Below, piece by piece: positions 8,039 to 17,216 of a stretch of 53,433 nt of DNA. The first letter of the stretch is position 1, and the number at the start of each line of letters is the position of its first letter. The notes beneath the pieces are model-generated. The model saw only the letters and a list, made by a program, of their open reading frames with translations, was not told where the DNA came from and searched no databases. This DNA comes from DATCIH01 sp036507955 (GTDB taxonomy: Bacteria; Bacillota; Clostridia; Clostridiales; Clostridiaceae): assembly GCA_036507955.1 (NCBI GenBank), contig DATCIH010000043.1, positions 1-53,433 on the forward strand, written 5' to 3'. Made by a program: the position numbers and the translations under genes.

Positions 8039-9049
8039 ATGAGGTACAGCAAATTAGGTAGGACAGGGTTAAAGGTTAGTAAAATTTCTTTGGGCACAGC
8101 TAACTTTGGAAAGGGTACATCTTCAGGGGTGAATGACTGGGGTGTTGTGAATGAAAAAGATGCATTTGAAATTATGGATTATGCCCTTGATGTTGGGATC
8201 AATTTTTTTGATACCGCAAATGTATATGGTGGGTTAAATAACCGTGGTCTCACAGAAACAATTGTTGGAAACTGGTTTCATCAAGGAGGAAATAGACGTG
8301 AAAGAGTTATCCTTGGGACAAAGGTCGGAAGAACATTTGAACAGAGTATTATTGATGGCCCCAATAATGTAGAAGGGTTATCCCTATATAAAATAAGAAG
8401 ACATCTTGAAGCATCTCTGAAAAGGTTACAAACAGATAAAATTGAGATCTATACTATGCATAAATCCGATTTGACTGTTGGTTGGGAAGAAATTTGGGAA
8501 GCCTTTGAAGGTGCTGTCAGAAGCGGAAAGGTTGATTATATTGGATCCAGCAACCATTCTTCCTGGGAAATCATGAAGGCGCAAGAAGGAGCAAGAAAAC
8601 GAAATTTTATGGGTATTGTCTGTGAACAACATCTATATAATCCATTAAACCGGATTGGAGAGCATGAACTTTTACCTATGGCCTTAGACCAAGGGATAGG
8701 TGTCACACTCTACAGCCCATTATTTAGGGGACTATTGGGTATTGATGCTTTCAATTTAGATAAACGACCTATGACTGCAGAGGCAAAATTGTTTATCCAG
8801 ACTTATAGGGCAACTTGTGAGGCCTTTTCAAAATTATGCAGAGAAATAGGGGAGGAAGAGGCTAATGTCACGCTTGCATGGGAGCTTTCCCATCCAGCGG
8901 TAACGTCTGTTATTGTTGCTCCCTGTTCCATAAGTGATTTAAAAAGCATGCTTAAAGCAGTTGAAATTACACTTGATGCCAGTGTTATGAGTCGTATGGA
9001 TGAAATTTTCCCACCCTATTCCACCGCTTCCCCTTATTTCACTAAGTAA
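8039..9049 (+). CDS. Aldo/keto reductase
   Basis: A 336-residue NAD(P)H-dependent oxidoreductase of the AKR superfamily with the (beta/alpha)8 fold. The catalytic tetrad is visible: D58 and Y63 (FFDTANVYGG), K95 (GTKVGR) and H141 (YTMHKSD). It begins with the typical YSKLGRTGLKVS strand and has the SSNHSSWE region and a C-terminal cofactor-binding segment (VTSVIVAPCSISDL). The ATG follows a strong AGGAGGGG. It is 25 bases from the next gene, an SMP-30-like lactonase, and both probably form one unit. The substrate, likely a sugar or sugar-derived aldehyde, is inferred from that neighbour only. Confidence 0.9.
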   Translation: MRYSKLGRTGLKVSKISLGTANFGKGTSSGVNDWGVVNEKDAFEIMDYALDVGINFFDTANVYGGLNNRGLTETIVGNWFHQGGNRRERVILGTKVGRTFEQSIIDGPNNVEGLSLYKIRRHLEASLKRLQTDKIEIYTMHKSDLTVGWEEIWEAFEGAVRSGKVDYIGSSNHSSWEIMKAQEGARKRNFMGIVCEQHLYNPLNRIGEHELLPMALDQGIGVTLYSPLFRGLLGIDAFNLDKRPMTAEAKLFIQTYRATCEAFSKLCREIGEEEANVTLAWELSHPAVTSVIVAPCSISDLKSMLKAVEITLDASVMSRMDEIFPPYSTASPYFTK

Positions 9050-9074
9050 TGCTGAAGTATGAAAGGAGATTGAA

Positions 9075-9959
9075 ATGGAAGCTAATTATATAGTTTTTTC
9101 AGAAGGTGTTAATAATATATTTTTTAAAAAGGTTGAACTTAAGAAAATAGCAACAGGATATTTTTTCACAGAAGGTCCTGTATGGGATGAAGTGCAGGAT
9201 ATACTATTTTTCACAAACTTTTCCGATAACACAATCCATACATGGTCAGAAGAGAAAGGTACTAATGTTTACCGAAGGAATGGAAACAGGGCAGTGGGAC
9301 TTTCTATGGATGCTACAGGAAAAATTGTTTCCGCAGAAACTCGTACTCGAGCTATAACATATGCAGAGGAGACTCAAAGCAAAATTATTACTGATTCATA
9401 TGAAGGTCAGCGTTTAAATAGCCCTAACGATGTGGTGGTAAAAGGAGATGGAGATATCTTTTTTACAGATCCATATTCTACCGCTATGGGAGACACCAGA
9501 GAACTAGAGTTTAATGGAATATTTAAGGTTACACCAGGAGGAAAGTCCATTTTACTAGCAGATAATCTTGATAGACCCAATGGTCTTGCTTTTTCTCCAG
9601 ATGAATCTATTCTATATGTGGATGACACCAATTATCAAAACATCACAGCTTATCATGTGAGAGAAGATAACACTCTTAGTGAAATAGGGATATTTGCAAC
9701 CCTTGATACAAAGTATGGTACGGGGGCTGCAGATGGGATGAAGGTTGATGAACAAGGTAATGTTTATTTAGCAGGGCCAGGTGGCATATGGGTATTTGAT
9801 AAAAATGGAAGTCCTGTGGTCATTTTGCAATTACCTGAGCCAGCAGGTAATTTATGCTTTGGCGGAACTGATCACAAGAAACTGTTTATTACTGCTACAT
9901 CTTCTGTATACATGCTACAATTGAAAAATCCAGGTATTGTCCCAAGAAGAACAATATAA
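9075..9959 (+). CDS. SMP-30/gluconolactonase/LRE family protein
   Basis: A 294-residue six-bladed beta-propeller of the SMP-30 family, which hydrolyses sugar lactones with one divalent metal. Family metal ligands appear at the usual places: the Glu of FTEGPVWD (about residue 35), the Asn of NSPNDVVV (about 118) and an Asp in the YVDDTNY segment. GDIFFTDPY, RPNGLAFSPD and GAADGMKVDEQGNVY are characteristic blade motifs. There is no signal peptide, so it is cytoplasmic. AAAGGAG precedes the ATG. It is coupled to the upstream aldo/keto reductase, which suggests sugar oxidation followed by lactone opening. Confidence 0.88.
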   Translation: MEANYIVFSEGVNNIFFKKVELKKIATGYFFTEGPVWDEVQDILFFTNFSDNTIHTWSEEKGTNVYRRNGNRAVGLSMDATGKIVSAETRTRAITYAEETQSKIITDSYEGQRLNSPNDVVVKGDGDIFFTDPYSTAMGDTRELEFNGIFKVTPGGKSILLADNLDRPNGLAFSPDESILYVDDTNYQNITAYHVREDNTLSEIGIFATLDTKYGTGAADGMKVDEQGNVYLAGPGGIWVFDKNGSPVVILQLPEPAGNLCFGGTDHKKLFITATSSVYMLQLKNPGIVPRRTI

Positions 9960-9987
9960 ACCAAAAACAGGGGAAAGGGTATATTTT

Positions 9988-10923
9988 CTACCATCCAAGA
10001 TTTTTAAATTTAATATCCTTTTCCCATAACTGCTGAAGTCTTTTTACATGATCTTCTGGCATTGCCTCATCGCTGGCAGAAACATTTTCATTTAATTGAG
10101 CAATATTTCTTACACCAGGTATTACAGTTGTTACCTCATCATAAGAAAGTATGAACCTTAATGCTGCCATAGTCATACTAGTATTTTTATCAGTTATAAA
10201 ATTTATTTTCTCAACAAGCTCAGAACGTTTTCTTATTACATCGGGTGTCCATCGACTTCTTACACCTTTGAAGGAGCTTTTCCCATTATACTTTCCAGAA
10301 AGCCATCCAGAATCAAGAGGAACTTTAACTATAAGTGCTATGTTTTTTTCCTTGGCAAGCTTAAAAGCCTGAGCGGTTTCCTGATAAAATATATTGAAAA
10401 GTACTTCAATAACTCCTATATTCGTTTTATTTATAAGTTCCAACATTTCATTGCTAGAATCCACTGAAACTCCATAGGATAATATTTTACCCTGAGTTTT
10501 CAAATCCTCCAACACTTTGTAATGACCATATTTTCCGTCAAGATATTCAAAGGGTGGATTGTGTATAAGAATTGAATCAATATAGTCAGTTTTCAGGCGT
10601 CTTAAGCTTTGCTCTACGGATTCCCTTATTTGATCTGCAGAATAATCAGAACTACCATCTGCCTTATGTCCAAACTTGGTGTTTATAACTACCTGACTCC
10701 TTCGCCCTTCCAAAGCCTTTCCAAGTAGCTCTTCACTTTTCCCAAGTCCATAATTGGGTGAAGAATCGAAAAATATTATACCTTTCTCAATAGCTTCATG
10801 TACAAGAGCTATTGCCGAAGTATCCTCCATTGTCTCCCAATCCTGTTTATTGCCAAGTTGCCAAGCTCCAAAACCTATTTCAGATACATATTTTCCTGTA
10901 TCACCATATATTCTTTTCTTCAT
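9988..10923 (-). CDS. Aldo/keto reductase
   Basis: A 311-residue AKR family oxidoreductase. The catalytic residues D53 and Y58 (FFDSSPNYGLGKSEE), K83 (NTKFGHK) and the His of SILIHNPP are all present. The C-terminal cofactor-binding segment is TVIPGVRNIAQL. It is only distantly related to the AKR at 8039-9049 and is convergent with the lactonase gene, with 28 bases between stops. A GAGGAGC-type ribosome site lies upstream on the minus strand. The physiological substrate cannot be read from the sequence. Confidence 0.9.
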   Translation of the reverse strand: MKKRIYGDTGKYVSEIGFGAWQLGNKQDWETMEDTSAIALVHEAIEKGIIFFDSSPNYGLGKSEELLGKALEGRRSQVVINTKFGHKADGSSDYSADQIRESVEQSLRRLKTDYIDSILIHNPPFEYLDGKYGHYKVLEDLKTQGKILSYGVSVDSSNEMLELINKTNIGVIEVLFNIFYQETAQAFKLAKEKNIALIVKVPLDSGWLSGKYNGKSSFKGVRSRWTPDVIRKRSELVEKINFITDKNTSMTMAALRFILSYDEVTTVIPGVRNIAQLNENVSASDEAMPEDHVKRLQQLWEKDIKFKNLGW

Positions 10924-11092
10924 AATTAGTCTCAGCTCCTCTTTAAAAAATATAGATATTTATTAGTCATCGATTTAATCTAGTATCTACAGTATTCAAC
11001 ATAAAAACCTATATCCCTTTAATCAAGTATTATTTCTTGTGGATTAGAGAACAATAATGCATAATTATTAATTAATTTTAAGGAGATAGAAA

Positions 11093-12583
11093 ATGGAATC
11101 AAATAATAAAAACACTAAAAAACTAACATCTCTATCATTAGTCTTGATGATTTTCACATCGGTGTTTGGATTTAATAATATCCCTAGATCTTTTTTTCTA
11201 ATGGGGTATAGTGCCATTCCATGGTACATAATATCAGCGATTACATTCTTTATTCCTTTTGCTCTAATGATAGGTGAATTTGGTGCAGCCTTTCGAAGTG
11301 AAAAGGGTGGAATTTATTCATGGATGGCTAAATCTGTAGGGCCCAAATATGCATTTATTGGAACCTTCATGTGGTATGCATCTTATATAGTATGGATGGT
11401 TAACATTGCAAATGCAGTATGGATAGTTTTTTCAAATGCTATATTCGGAAGAGATACAACTGCAACATGGTCCTTATTTGGATTAGATTCAACTCAAACA
11501 ATAGGATTATTAGGGGTTATGTGGATAGTAGTTGTAACCTTCACGGCAACAAAGGGGTTAGATAAAATCAAAAAAATAACCTCTGTAGGTGGAGTTGCTG
11601 TCATGCTATTAAATCTTATATTATTACTTGGAGCAATAACTGTTTTAATAGGAAATGGTGGCCACTTAGCAGAACCTATTGTCAGTGTAGCATCATTTGT
11701 AAAGTCTCCAAACCCTAGCTATCAAAGTACAATCTCCATTTTTGCTTTTTTAGTATTTGCTCTCTTTGCTTATGGTGGAATAGAGGTAGTTGGAGGGTTA
11801 GTAGACCAAACTGAAAATGCAGAAAAAACATTTCCAAAAGGTATTATATTTGCTTCTATAGTTATTGCTATTGGGTACTCAATAGGTATATTTGCAGTTG
11901 GTCTGTTTACTAATTGGAAGGAAGTCCTTTCTCTAAAGGGAATACATATGGGTAACGTTGGGTATGTAGTAATGAACAATTTAGGATATCAATTAGCACA
12001 TACCTTTGGAGGCAGTGATGCTTTCGCATTATCCATGGGTGCTTGGATGGCTAGATTCGTTGGAGTCTCCATGTTACTAGCGTTAATAGGGGCTTATTTT
12101 ACCTTGGCGTATTCTCCCTTAAAACAAATAATAGAAGGAACTCCAAAGGGAATATGGCCTGGGAAAATGGGAGTGATCAAAGATGGAATGCCCCATTATG
12201 CCATGTGGGTTCAGTGTATAGTGGTAGCAGTAATGGTATTACTTATATCTTTTGGTGGGGAAACAGCCTCGAAATTCTTCAATAAACTAGTATTAATGAC
12301 AAACGTAGCAATGACACTACCTTTTATGTTTATATCAGTAGCATTCATCTTTTTTAAGAAGAATAAAAAAATCAAAAAGTCCTTTGAGGTTTTTAAAACC
12401 TATGGCAGTGCTTTAGTTTGGGGTATTATTGTTACTTTTACAGTAGGATTTGCAAATTTCTTTACAATAATACAACCTGCAATGGAGGGAAATTTGTCCT
12501 CTACAATTTGGAGCATTGCTGGACCATTATTTTTCGCTACAGTTGCATTAGCAATGTACAGCAGATACGAAAAGAAAATATAG
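11093..12583 (+). CDS. APC-superfamily amino acid transporter, YjeM-type
   Basis: A 496-residue integral membrane protein with about 12 helices. The N-terminus (LTSLSLVLMIFTSVFGFNNIPRSF, split after FTSV) and the FLMGYSAIPWYI and EKGGIYSWM segments closely resemble the glutamate/GABA antiporter family member YjeM of enterobacteria. The GGIYSWM motif is the helix 2 region of the APC fold. Family members exchange or import amino acids; the substrate is unknown. AAGGAG precedes the ATG and a terminator follows the stop. Confidence 0.88.
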   Translation: MESNNKNTKKLTSLSLVLMIFTSVFGFNNIPRSFFLMGYSAIPWYIISAITFFIPFALMIGEFGAAFRSEKGGIYSWMAKSVGPKYAFIGTFMWYASYIVWMVNIANAVWIVFSNAIFGRDTTATWSLFGLDSTQTIGLLGVMWIVVVTFTATKGLDKIKKITSVGGVAVMLLNLILLLGAITVLIGNGGHLAEPIVSVASFVKSPNPSYQSTISIFAFLVFALFAYGGIEVVGGLVDQTENAEKTFPKGIIFASIVIAIGYSIGIFAVGLFTNWKEVLSLKGIHMGNVGYVVMNNLGYQLAHTFGGSDAFALSMGAWMARFVGVSMLLALIGAYFTLAYSPLKQIIEGTPKGIWPGKMGVIKDGMPHYAMWVQCIVVAVMVLLISFGGETASKFFNKLVLMTNVAMTLPFMFISVAFIFFKKNKKIKKSFEVFKTYGSALVWGIIVTFTVGFANFFTIIQPAMEGNLSSTIWSIAGPLFFATVALAMYSRYEKKI

Positions 12584-12594
12584 AAACAATGACT

Positions 12595-12632
12595 AAGGAC
12601 GGGGGAGACAATGCTCACCGTCCTTTATTTAT
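12595..12632 (+). terminator. Terminator after the amino acid transporter
   Basis: AAGGACGG (12595-12602) pairs with CCGTCCTT (12618-12625) and is followed by a T/A-rich tract, 11 bases after the transporter stop. Confidence 0.7.
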
Positions 12633-12666
12633 ATACCCTAGGAGCCTGTAAAATATTTTGTTTAAA

Positions 12667-13212
12667 CTACCAATCTTTAGGCTTGCAAATTATTTCCTTT
12701 ATTTTAGTATCAAGTATATTAGCACCATGAGCAGGTCTAAGTGTTATAGCTGTGTCAGCTCCACGGCCAGTTCCAGCTATTGCTATAATATCCTCTCCAT
12801 ATGGTATCATTCCACCATCCAATGCCATTGTAGATATTTCCACACAGACCTTAACTCCTTGACCAAGCATTCTTAGGGAGTAAGCCATTATCTCTATTGG
12901 AGATACTCCTCCAAACTTATTTGAAAGACTTCTTTCTGCGCCAGATAATGCATGGGTGGAGGTATAAACCTTAAATCCATAACTTTCTAATTGCTTTTTT
13001 TTATTCTCATCCATTTCTTGAGTACCAGCTTGTTTAAAGCCGTTTGAATGAGTAATTACAACTACGTTAATTTCACAATCTTTAAGTAATTCTGCTGTTT
13101 CTCCTTCATTAGATGCTACTACTATGTAATTAATTCCTTTTTCCTTTGCAGCTTTAATAGCAAGTTCTACTGTTTCTTTTGCGTTGATCTTTCCACATTT
13201 TTCAAAATACAT
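12667..13212 (-). CDS. Pyruvate kinase C-terminal-domain-like protein
   Basis: A 181-residue soluble protein resembling the stand-alone version of the pyruvate kinase alpha/beta (C-terminal) domain. It starts with YFEKCGKINAKETVELAIKAA, split by family into a leader and helix, then IVVASNEGETAELL, VVVITHSNGF, and a C-terminal half with GQGVKVCVEIS, IAIAGTGRGADTA and TLRPAHGANILD. It lacks the catalytic TIM barrel of pyruvate kinase, so it cannot make ATP; a regulatory ligand-binding role is possible but unproven. The ATG follows AAAAGGGGTGACGT. It is a single gene convergent to the YjeM-like transporter. Confidence 0.8.
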   Translation of the reverse strand: MYFEKCGKINAKETVELAIKAAKEKGINYIVVASNEGETAELLKDCEINVVVITHSNGFKQAGTQEMDENKKKQLESYGFKVYTSTHALSGAERSLSNKFGGVSPIEIMAYSLRMLGQGVKVCVEISTMALDGGMIPYGEDIIAIAGTGRGADTAITLRPAHGANILDTKIKEIICKPKDW

Positions 13213-13405
13213 TACGTCACCCCTTTTTTAATTGTTCCTCATTTATAGGGAGAAAATTTAATATACAAATAGTGTATCATTTTATGGCATAAGTTAACAA
13301 TTATTTTTCAAACTTTTTATAAACGAATTGGACTTGTTTATGAAAGGTTGATGTATAATATTGTTGATGTAGCAATAAAAACTTAATTTTGATTGGAGCA
13401 AAAAA

Positions 13406-14101
13406 ATGATAAATTCAATGGAAGTGCTTAAGTATATAAAAGGTGGATTAATTGTGTCTTGTCAGGCACTTGAAGATGAACCACTGCATAGTCCAGATAT
13501 AATGATGCGTATGGCAAAGGCAGCTCAAATTGGAGGAGCAATTGGTATCAGGGCTAATTCTCCAGTAGATTGTACTAAGATTAAACAAAATGTTGATTTA
13601 CCTATAATTGCAATTTATAAAAAGGTTTATGGTACTTCAAATGTTTATATAACCCCAACTATAGAAGAAGTAAAACAATTAGTAACTATGAATCCAGAGA
13701 TTATTGCGGTTGATGCTACAAATAGAAACAGGCCCAATGGTAAAACCCTTGAAAGCTTTTTTAAGGAAATTAAACAAATATATAATGGATTAATCATGGC
13801 GGATATATCAAATTTCGAAGAGGGCATTGAAGCTGAAAGAATTGGATTTGATATAGTTTCAACAACACTTAGTGGCTATACTGATTACACATTAGATAGA
13901 CCAAAGCCAGATATGGAATTGATAAAAAGCTTAAAAGATGTATTAAATATACCAATTATTGCAGAAGGGAATATTGATTCACCTAATAATGCTAAAAAAT
14001 GTTTGGGATCAGGAGCTTGGGCTGTAGTTGTAGGTGGAGCTATTACTAGACCACAGCTAATCACTAAAAAGTTTGTTGATACAATTAAAGAGTTGTATTA
14101 G
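13406..14101 (+). CDS. nanE: N-acetylmannosamine-6-phosphate 2-epimerase
   Basis: The 231-residue protein matches NanE over its whole length: GGLIVSCQALEDEPLHSP at the N-terminus, GAIGIRANSP, the catalytic-region IIAIYKKVY, ITPTIEEV, IIAVDATNR, DISNFEEG, TTLSGYTDYT and IIAEGNIDSP (phosphate-binding end). It converts ManNAc-6-P to GlcNAc-6-P in sialic acid and ManNAc breakdown. A TATAAT -10 element lies at 13354-13359 and TTGGAGC precedes the ATG. No nanA, nanK or sialic acid transporter is in the window, so it stands alone; amino-sugar salvage from the cell's own peptidoglycan or glycans is possible. Confidence 0.95.
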   Translation: MINSMEVLKYIKGGLIVSCQALEDEPLHSPDIMMRMAKAAQIGGAIGIRANSPVDCTKIKQNVDLPIIAIYKKVYGTSNVYITPTIEEVKQLVTMNPEIIAVDATNRNRPNGKTLESFFKEIKQIYNGLIMADISNFEEGIEAERIGFDIVSTTLSGYTDYTLDRPKPDMELIKSLKDVLNIPIIAEGNIDSPNNAKKCLGSGAWAVVVGGAITRPQLITKKFVDTIKELY

Positions 14102-14130
14102 ATTAATCTAATATCTTAGATTAATCTAAT
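14097..14130 (+). repeat. Hairpin built of two copies of a 14-bp palindrome after nanE
   Basis: TTAGATTAATCTAA is itself a perfect palindrome and occurs twice, at 14098-14111 and 14116-14129. Together they form a 15-bp stem with a 4-base loop that includes the nanE stop codon. The following T tract is weak, so it may be an inefficient terminator, an mRNA-stabilising hairpin or a protein binding site. Confidence 0.65.
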
Positions 14131-14206
14131 GTATTTAATTCGGTATGGACTCCTGATACTTTTCATAAACATATTAGTAGAATTGAAAATATAAGGAGAG
14201 TTAATT

Positions 14207-14446
14207 ATGGAAGAACCTGTAATAGCACAAAAATCATCTTTTCATGTGGAAGTAAAAAAAGGTGAAACTTATTATTGGTGTGCCTGTGGTAGAAGCGCAA
14301 GTCAGCCTTTTTGTGATGGACAACACAAAGGAACTTCGTTTAATCCTTTTCCCTTTACTGCTGAAAAAGATGGTAAAGTTAAACTTTGTGGATGCAAGCA
14401 TACAAAGAATCCTCCCTACTGTGATGGAACTCACCATACCCTATAA
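14207..14446 (+). CDS. Twin CDGSH iron-sulfur domain protein
   Basis: A 79-residue protein with two CDGSH motifs of the mitoNEET type. The first is CACGRSASQPFCDGQH (about residues 24-39). The second is CGCKHTKNPPYCDGTH (about 62-77). Each supplies three Cys and one His to hold a [2Fe-2S] cluster, so two clusters are expected in one chain. Such proteins transfer electrons or clusters; the partner is unknown. AAGGAGAG precedes the ATG. There is no export signal. Confidence 0.93.
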   Translation: MEEPVIAQKSSFHVEVKKGETYYWCACGRSASQPFCDGQHKGTSFNPFPFTAEKDGKVKLCGCKHTKNPPYCDGTHHTL

Positions 14447-14475
14447 AATTATATGTAGATAAATAGAGAAACGAG

Positions 14476-14504
14476 TTGATATCATTACAGAATTATCATA
14501 TAAT
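14476..14504 (+). promoter_or_regulatory. Sigma-A promoter of the toxin-antitoxin pair
   Basis: TTGATA (14476-14481), a 17-base spacer and a perfect TATAAT (14499-14504) stand 35 bases before the antitoxin start. Confidence 0.75.
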
Positions 14505-14538
14505 AATAGTAGAATAATTAAGGCGAGGCGATTATTAT

Positions 14539-14808
14539 ATGATAATTAAATCTTCAACTACTCTAAGAAATGACTACAGAACAATATCATCTCTTGCTCA
14601 TCAAGTAGAAGAACCTATTTATATAACTAAAAACGGTGAGGGCGATATTGTTGTTATGAGCATAGAAGCTTTTGAAAAAAGGGACCAGATATTGAAATTG
14701 CGTTCAAAAATAATGTTTGCAGAGGGATCAAGATTAGCTGATGAGCCGATGATCTCATTAGAGGATGCACGAGAGCGCATTGAGAAGAAATATAATGAAA
14801 AAGTGTAA
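14539..14808 (+). CDS. Phd/YefM-family antitoxin
   Basis: An 89-residue antitoxin. The N-terminal half (TTLRNDYRTISSLAHQVEEPIYITKNGEG, in parts) has the Phd/YefM DNA-binding fold with the ITKNGEGDIVVMS strand. The C-terminal half (SLEDARERIEKKY) is the flexible toxin-binding segment. It overlaps the toxin gene by 14 bases. Family members repress their own promoter, which is well formed at 14476-14504. Confidence 0.9.
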   Translation: MIIKSSTTLRNDYRTISSLAHQVEEPIYITKNGEGDIVVMSIEAFEKRDQILKLRSKIMFAEGSRLADEPMISLEDARERIEKKYNEKV

Positions 14809-15103
14809 AATCGAGATACTTATGCCTGCTTGGAAGGAACTTCAAGAAATCGCAGATTATCATTTGTTAGTTGTAGGACAGATTTCAGCTAGAAAAATTA
14901 CGAGCAGAATATTAGATGCATTAGAACGACTTGGCGAATTCCCTTTATCCGGTCCTTATGTTCCAGATATAGAGCTTAAAAGCCAAGATTATCGTATGCT
15001 TATTTGTGATAAGTATCTGTGTATTTACCGACTAATTGGTGATGTAGTATATGTATATCATATCGCTCATGGAGCCACTGAATATGGAAGACTTTTGAAA
15101 TAG
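14795..15103 (+). CDS. RelE/ParE-family toxin
   Basis: A 102-residue toxin starting at the ATG that overlaps the end of the antitoxin gene (MKKCKIEILMPAWKELQEIA). An earlier in-frame ATG at 14765 lies deep inside the antitoxin gene and has no ribosome site. ARKITSRILDALERLGEFP, followed by PDIELKSQDYRMLICDKYLCIYRL and YHIAHGATEYGRLL (both in parts), are typical of the RelE/ParE fold. Members cut mRNA on the ribosome or poison gyrase; which one applies cannot be decided here. The full-length partner antitoxin suggests an active module. Confidence 0.9.
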   Translation: MKKCKIEILMPAWKELQEIADYHLLVVGQISARKITSRILDALERLGEFPLSGPYVPDIELKSQDYRMLICDKYLCIYRLIGDVVYVYHIAHGATEYGRLLK

Positions 15104-15136
15104 TTTCACAAGTGCCTGTAACGTTTGGAGGTTAAT

Positions 15137-15766
15137 ATGAGATTATTAGGAATGAGAACAGTCAAAACAGAAATTTCCGTGGGCTTATGTGTTTTTATAG
15201 GGCATCTATTGAAACTTGAATATCCCTTTATTTATAGCCTAAACAGAATTTTGGATACATTTTTGGGCATAAGTATTTCACTACTGATTAACTATATTAT
15301 TTTCCCACCGAAGCATTTAGAGAAAATATTTCTACAAAGTAATATTCTTGTGGATACCACTGTTGTTCAATGAGGATATAGACTTTGCAACAATCAAACC
15401 ATAGATTTAGGGAATATTAAAAAACAGATTTCTCAACTTGAAGCTCACATAACTTCTTATAAGAAAGATGTGCTAATTAAAAGCAAGAAAATTTTAGAGA
15501 TTGATAGCATAGAAAACATAATTGGAACCTGTAATTCAATTTATATGCATCTTTATATTTTAGATTCCTTTAAGGAGGACATCTGTACTAATAAAGAAAA
15601 TGTAATGAACTTGAAGGCCTTATATAATCGGGAAATAGAGGCATGTTCTTTTGGGAATAAACAAATTGAAGACATTTACAATTACCATTTAAAAAATATT
15701 ATTAAGGATCTTAATTTTTTAGTGAGCTTAAATTTGAATAAAGATGGGCTAAGTAAAAAGGCTTAA
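15137..15766 (+). pseudogene. Decayed aromatic acid exporter family (FUSC-like) gene
   Basis: A good ribosome site (TTGGAGG) and ATG open a frame that resembles the N-terminus of the aromatic-acid exporter family (LLGMRTVKTEISVGLCVFI). It then jumps directly into what is normally a later membrane segment (RILDTFLGISISLLINYIIFPPKHLEKI, in parts), which implies an internal deletion of several helices. An in-frame TGA at 15371-15373 stops it after 78 codons. The same frame continues uninterrupted past the stop to 15766 with the soluble C-terminal helices (QISQLEAHITSYKKD, NREIEACSFGNKQIEDIYNYH, in parts). Two separate lesions make function unlikely. Confidence 0.75.
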
Positions 15767-15778
15767 GTATATAAATAT

Positions 15779-15815
15779 AAATCCTCAGGTTTCATGAAAG
15801 CTGAGGATTTATTTT
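15779..15815 (+). terminator. Terminator after the exporter pseudogene
   Basis: AAATCCTCAG (15779-15788) pairs with CTGAGGATTT (15801-15810), and the loop itself holds a TTTC/GAAA stem. A short T tract follows. Confidence 0.8.
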
Positions 15816-15837
15816 GGTGCTCTCCGCATGGGGAGAA

Positions 15838-16449
15838 TTAATTTATCATTTGAAGAGATTTGAAAGAAGAAGTATCATCAATTTGTAAACTTTTGGGTAT
15901 TTTAATATATATTATTTTCATACTAAAAAACGGTGAAGTATCTGTAAGGTCGCTAGTGGGGTTAACTTTTGCAAACTGATTTAAAGTAAAATCCAAGGAG
16001 AACTGATTTATTTTAATTGGTGTTGGCGGATTTGATACATCATTCAAAAACAAATTATTATTGCTCAGAGTTACATTAGAAGGCTTGATTATGTCCGTAA
16101 AATTAATGCCATGATAGGAACTGTTAATTGAATAGTTTATAACCTCTATCTTCCCATCATCTATGCTTTTCCTTTCGCCAATTAAAATATTATTCGCCTT
16201 ATCGGTTATAATCAATCGTTCTCCAGTAAAAACAAAACTCCAGGCTTTAGTTTCTATATAGCCATTAGCCTCATTTAATTTGCCTTGAATTGCTAGTTCT
16301 ACATAATTAAGAGAGCTTGGTACATTTATAGTGTTTTTACTCATTACAAAATTATCTTTAGGAATAATATACAATATAAACGTTGAGGCTATAAGAATAA
16401 AGCAATAGGCAATAATTAAATACTCTTTAAGTTTTCCGGAAAATTTCAT
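15838..16449 (-). CDS. Membrane-anchored extracytoplasmic protein of the ABC operon
   Basis: A 203-residue protein with a basic N-terminus and one membrane helix (YLIIAYCFILIASTFILYII, about 10-30) and an outward beta-rich domain that has no recognised motif. Its start codon overlaps the permease stop by 4 bases, so it is the last gene of the GntR-ATPase-permease operon. By position it may be an accessory subunit or sensor for the transporter. I do not recognise a family. Confidence 0.7.
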   Translation of the reverse strand: MKFSGKLKEYLIIAYCFILIASTFILYIIPKDNFVMSKNTINVPSSLNYVELAIQGKLNEANGYIETKAWSFVFTGERLIITDKANNILIGERKSIDDGKIEVINYSINSSYHGINFTDIIKPSNVTLSNNNLFLNDVSNPPTPIKINQFSLDFTLNQFAKVNPTSDLTDTSPFFSMKIIYIKIPKSLQIDDTSSFKSLQMIN

Positions 16450-17216
16450 TTTCTAACCTCCAATCTTTTTGATAGAAGCACGGCAATTGAAAATAGAACT
16501 GCAACAGTTATTAGAACTTTTATAGCAAATATAATAAGTGAACCTTCTTTGAAGTAGAAATTAAATATATTTGTAAGGAAATAAATTGAGGTGCCATTAA
16601 GGTTAGAACTAAATAATTTTAAGCCAAATATAATCCCAAAGGGAATAGCAAAGAACAGTATTATAAATACTTTATTATGTTGAAAAAGAGAACCTAAGAA
16701 GTAACCTATGCTTATTATTAATATAATGTAAAGTACCGTACTGATAATATTCATAAGTATATATTTGGGAGATATGAAGAAACCTTCATTGACAATATTT
16801 TTACTATGATATATATAATAATATAAAATTCTTATAAGGTTGCTAGATAAGGCAGTCGCTATACCTGCATAAAAGCTGAGGGTTATTAAAAGCCCAATAT
16901 TAGAACAACTGCTGGTGAGTCTATTTGAAACAAAAGTAAAATCCATATTAATATCTTTTATACTTGTCATAGTGATGGAAATACTTAATGCCCAAATAAG
17001 TGTAAGAACTATAACTATATTTCCAGAAATAAAACTTATAGTTATATCAAATCCAGATCCACCAGTGGAAGTGGAACCTGACATTCCACTTAGGGTAAGC
17101 AGTATTGCAAACATTTGGACAATAATTAAACTAAAAAACAATCCAAAATTAGTTTTAAGTTTAAACAAATATTGCTTTTTTGCTATATCAAATACGCTTG
17201 GTTCTATCAAATACAT
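16446..17216 (-). CDS. ABC transporter permease (YtrC/ABC-2 type)
   Basis: About 256 residues with six hydrophobic segments, including FGLFFSLIIVQMFAILLTLSG near the N-terminus (given in parts), VIVLTLIWALSISITM, IVLYIILIISIGYFLG-like stretches and a final VLITVAVLFSIAVLLS helix. I place the start at the ATG at 17216, which follows GAGAGGGG by 8 bases. This start overlaps the ATPase gene by about 29 bases, a sign of translational coupling. A Gly/Ser-rich outer loop lies between helices 1 and 2. Confidence 0.8.
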   Translation of the reverse strand: MYLIEPSVFDIAKKQYLFKLKTNFGLFFSLIIVQMFAILLTLSGMSGSTSTGGSGFDITISFISGNIVIVLTLIWALSISITMTSIKDINMDFTFVSNRLTSSCSNIGLLITLSFYAGIATALSSNLIRILYYYIYHSKNIVNEGFFISPKYILMNIISTVLYIILIISIGYFLGSLFQHNKVFIILFFAIPFGIIFGLKLFSSNLNGTSIYFLTNIFNFYFKEGSLIIFAIKVLITVAVLFSIAVLLSKRLEVRK

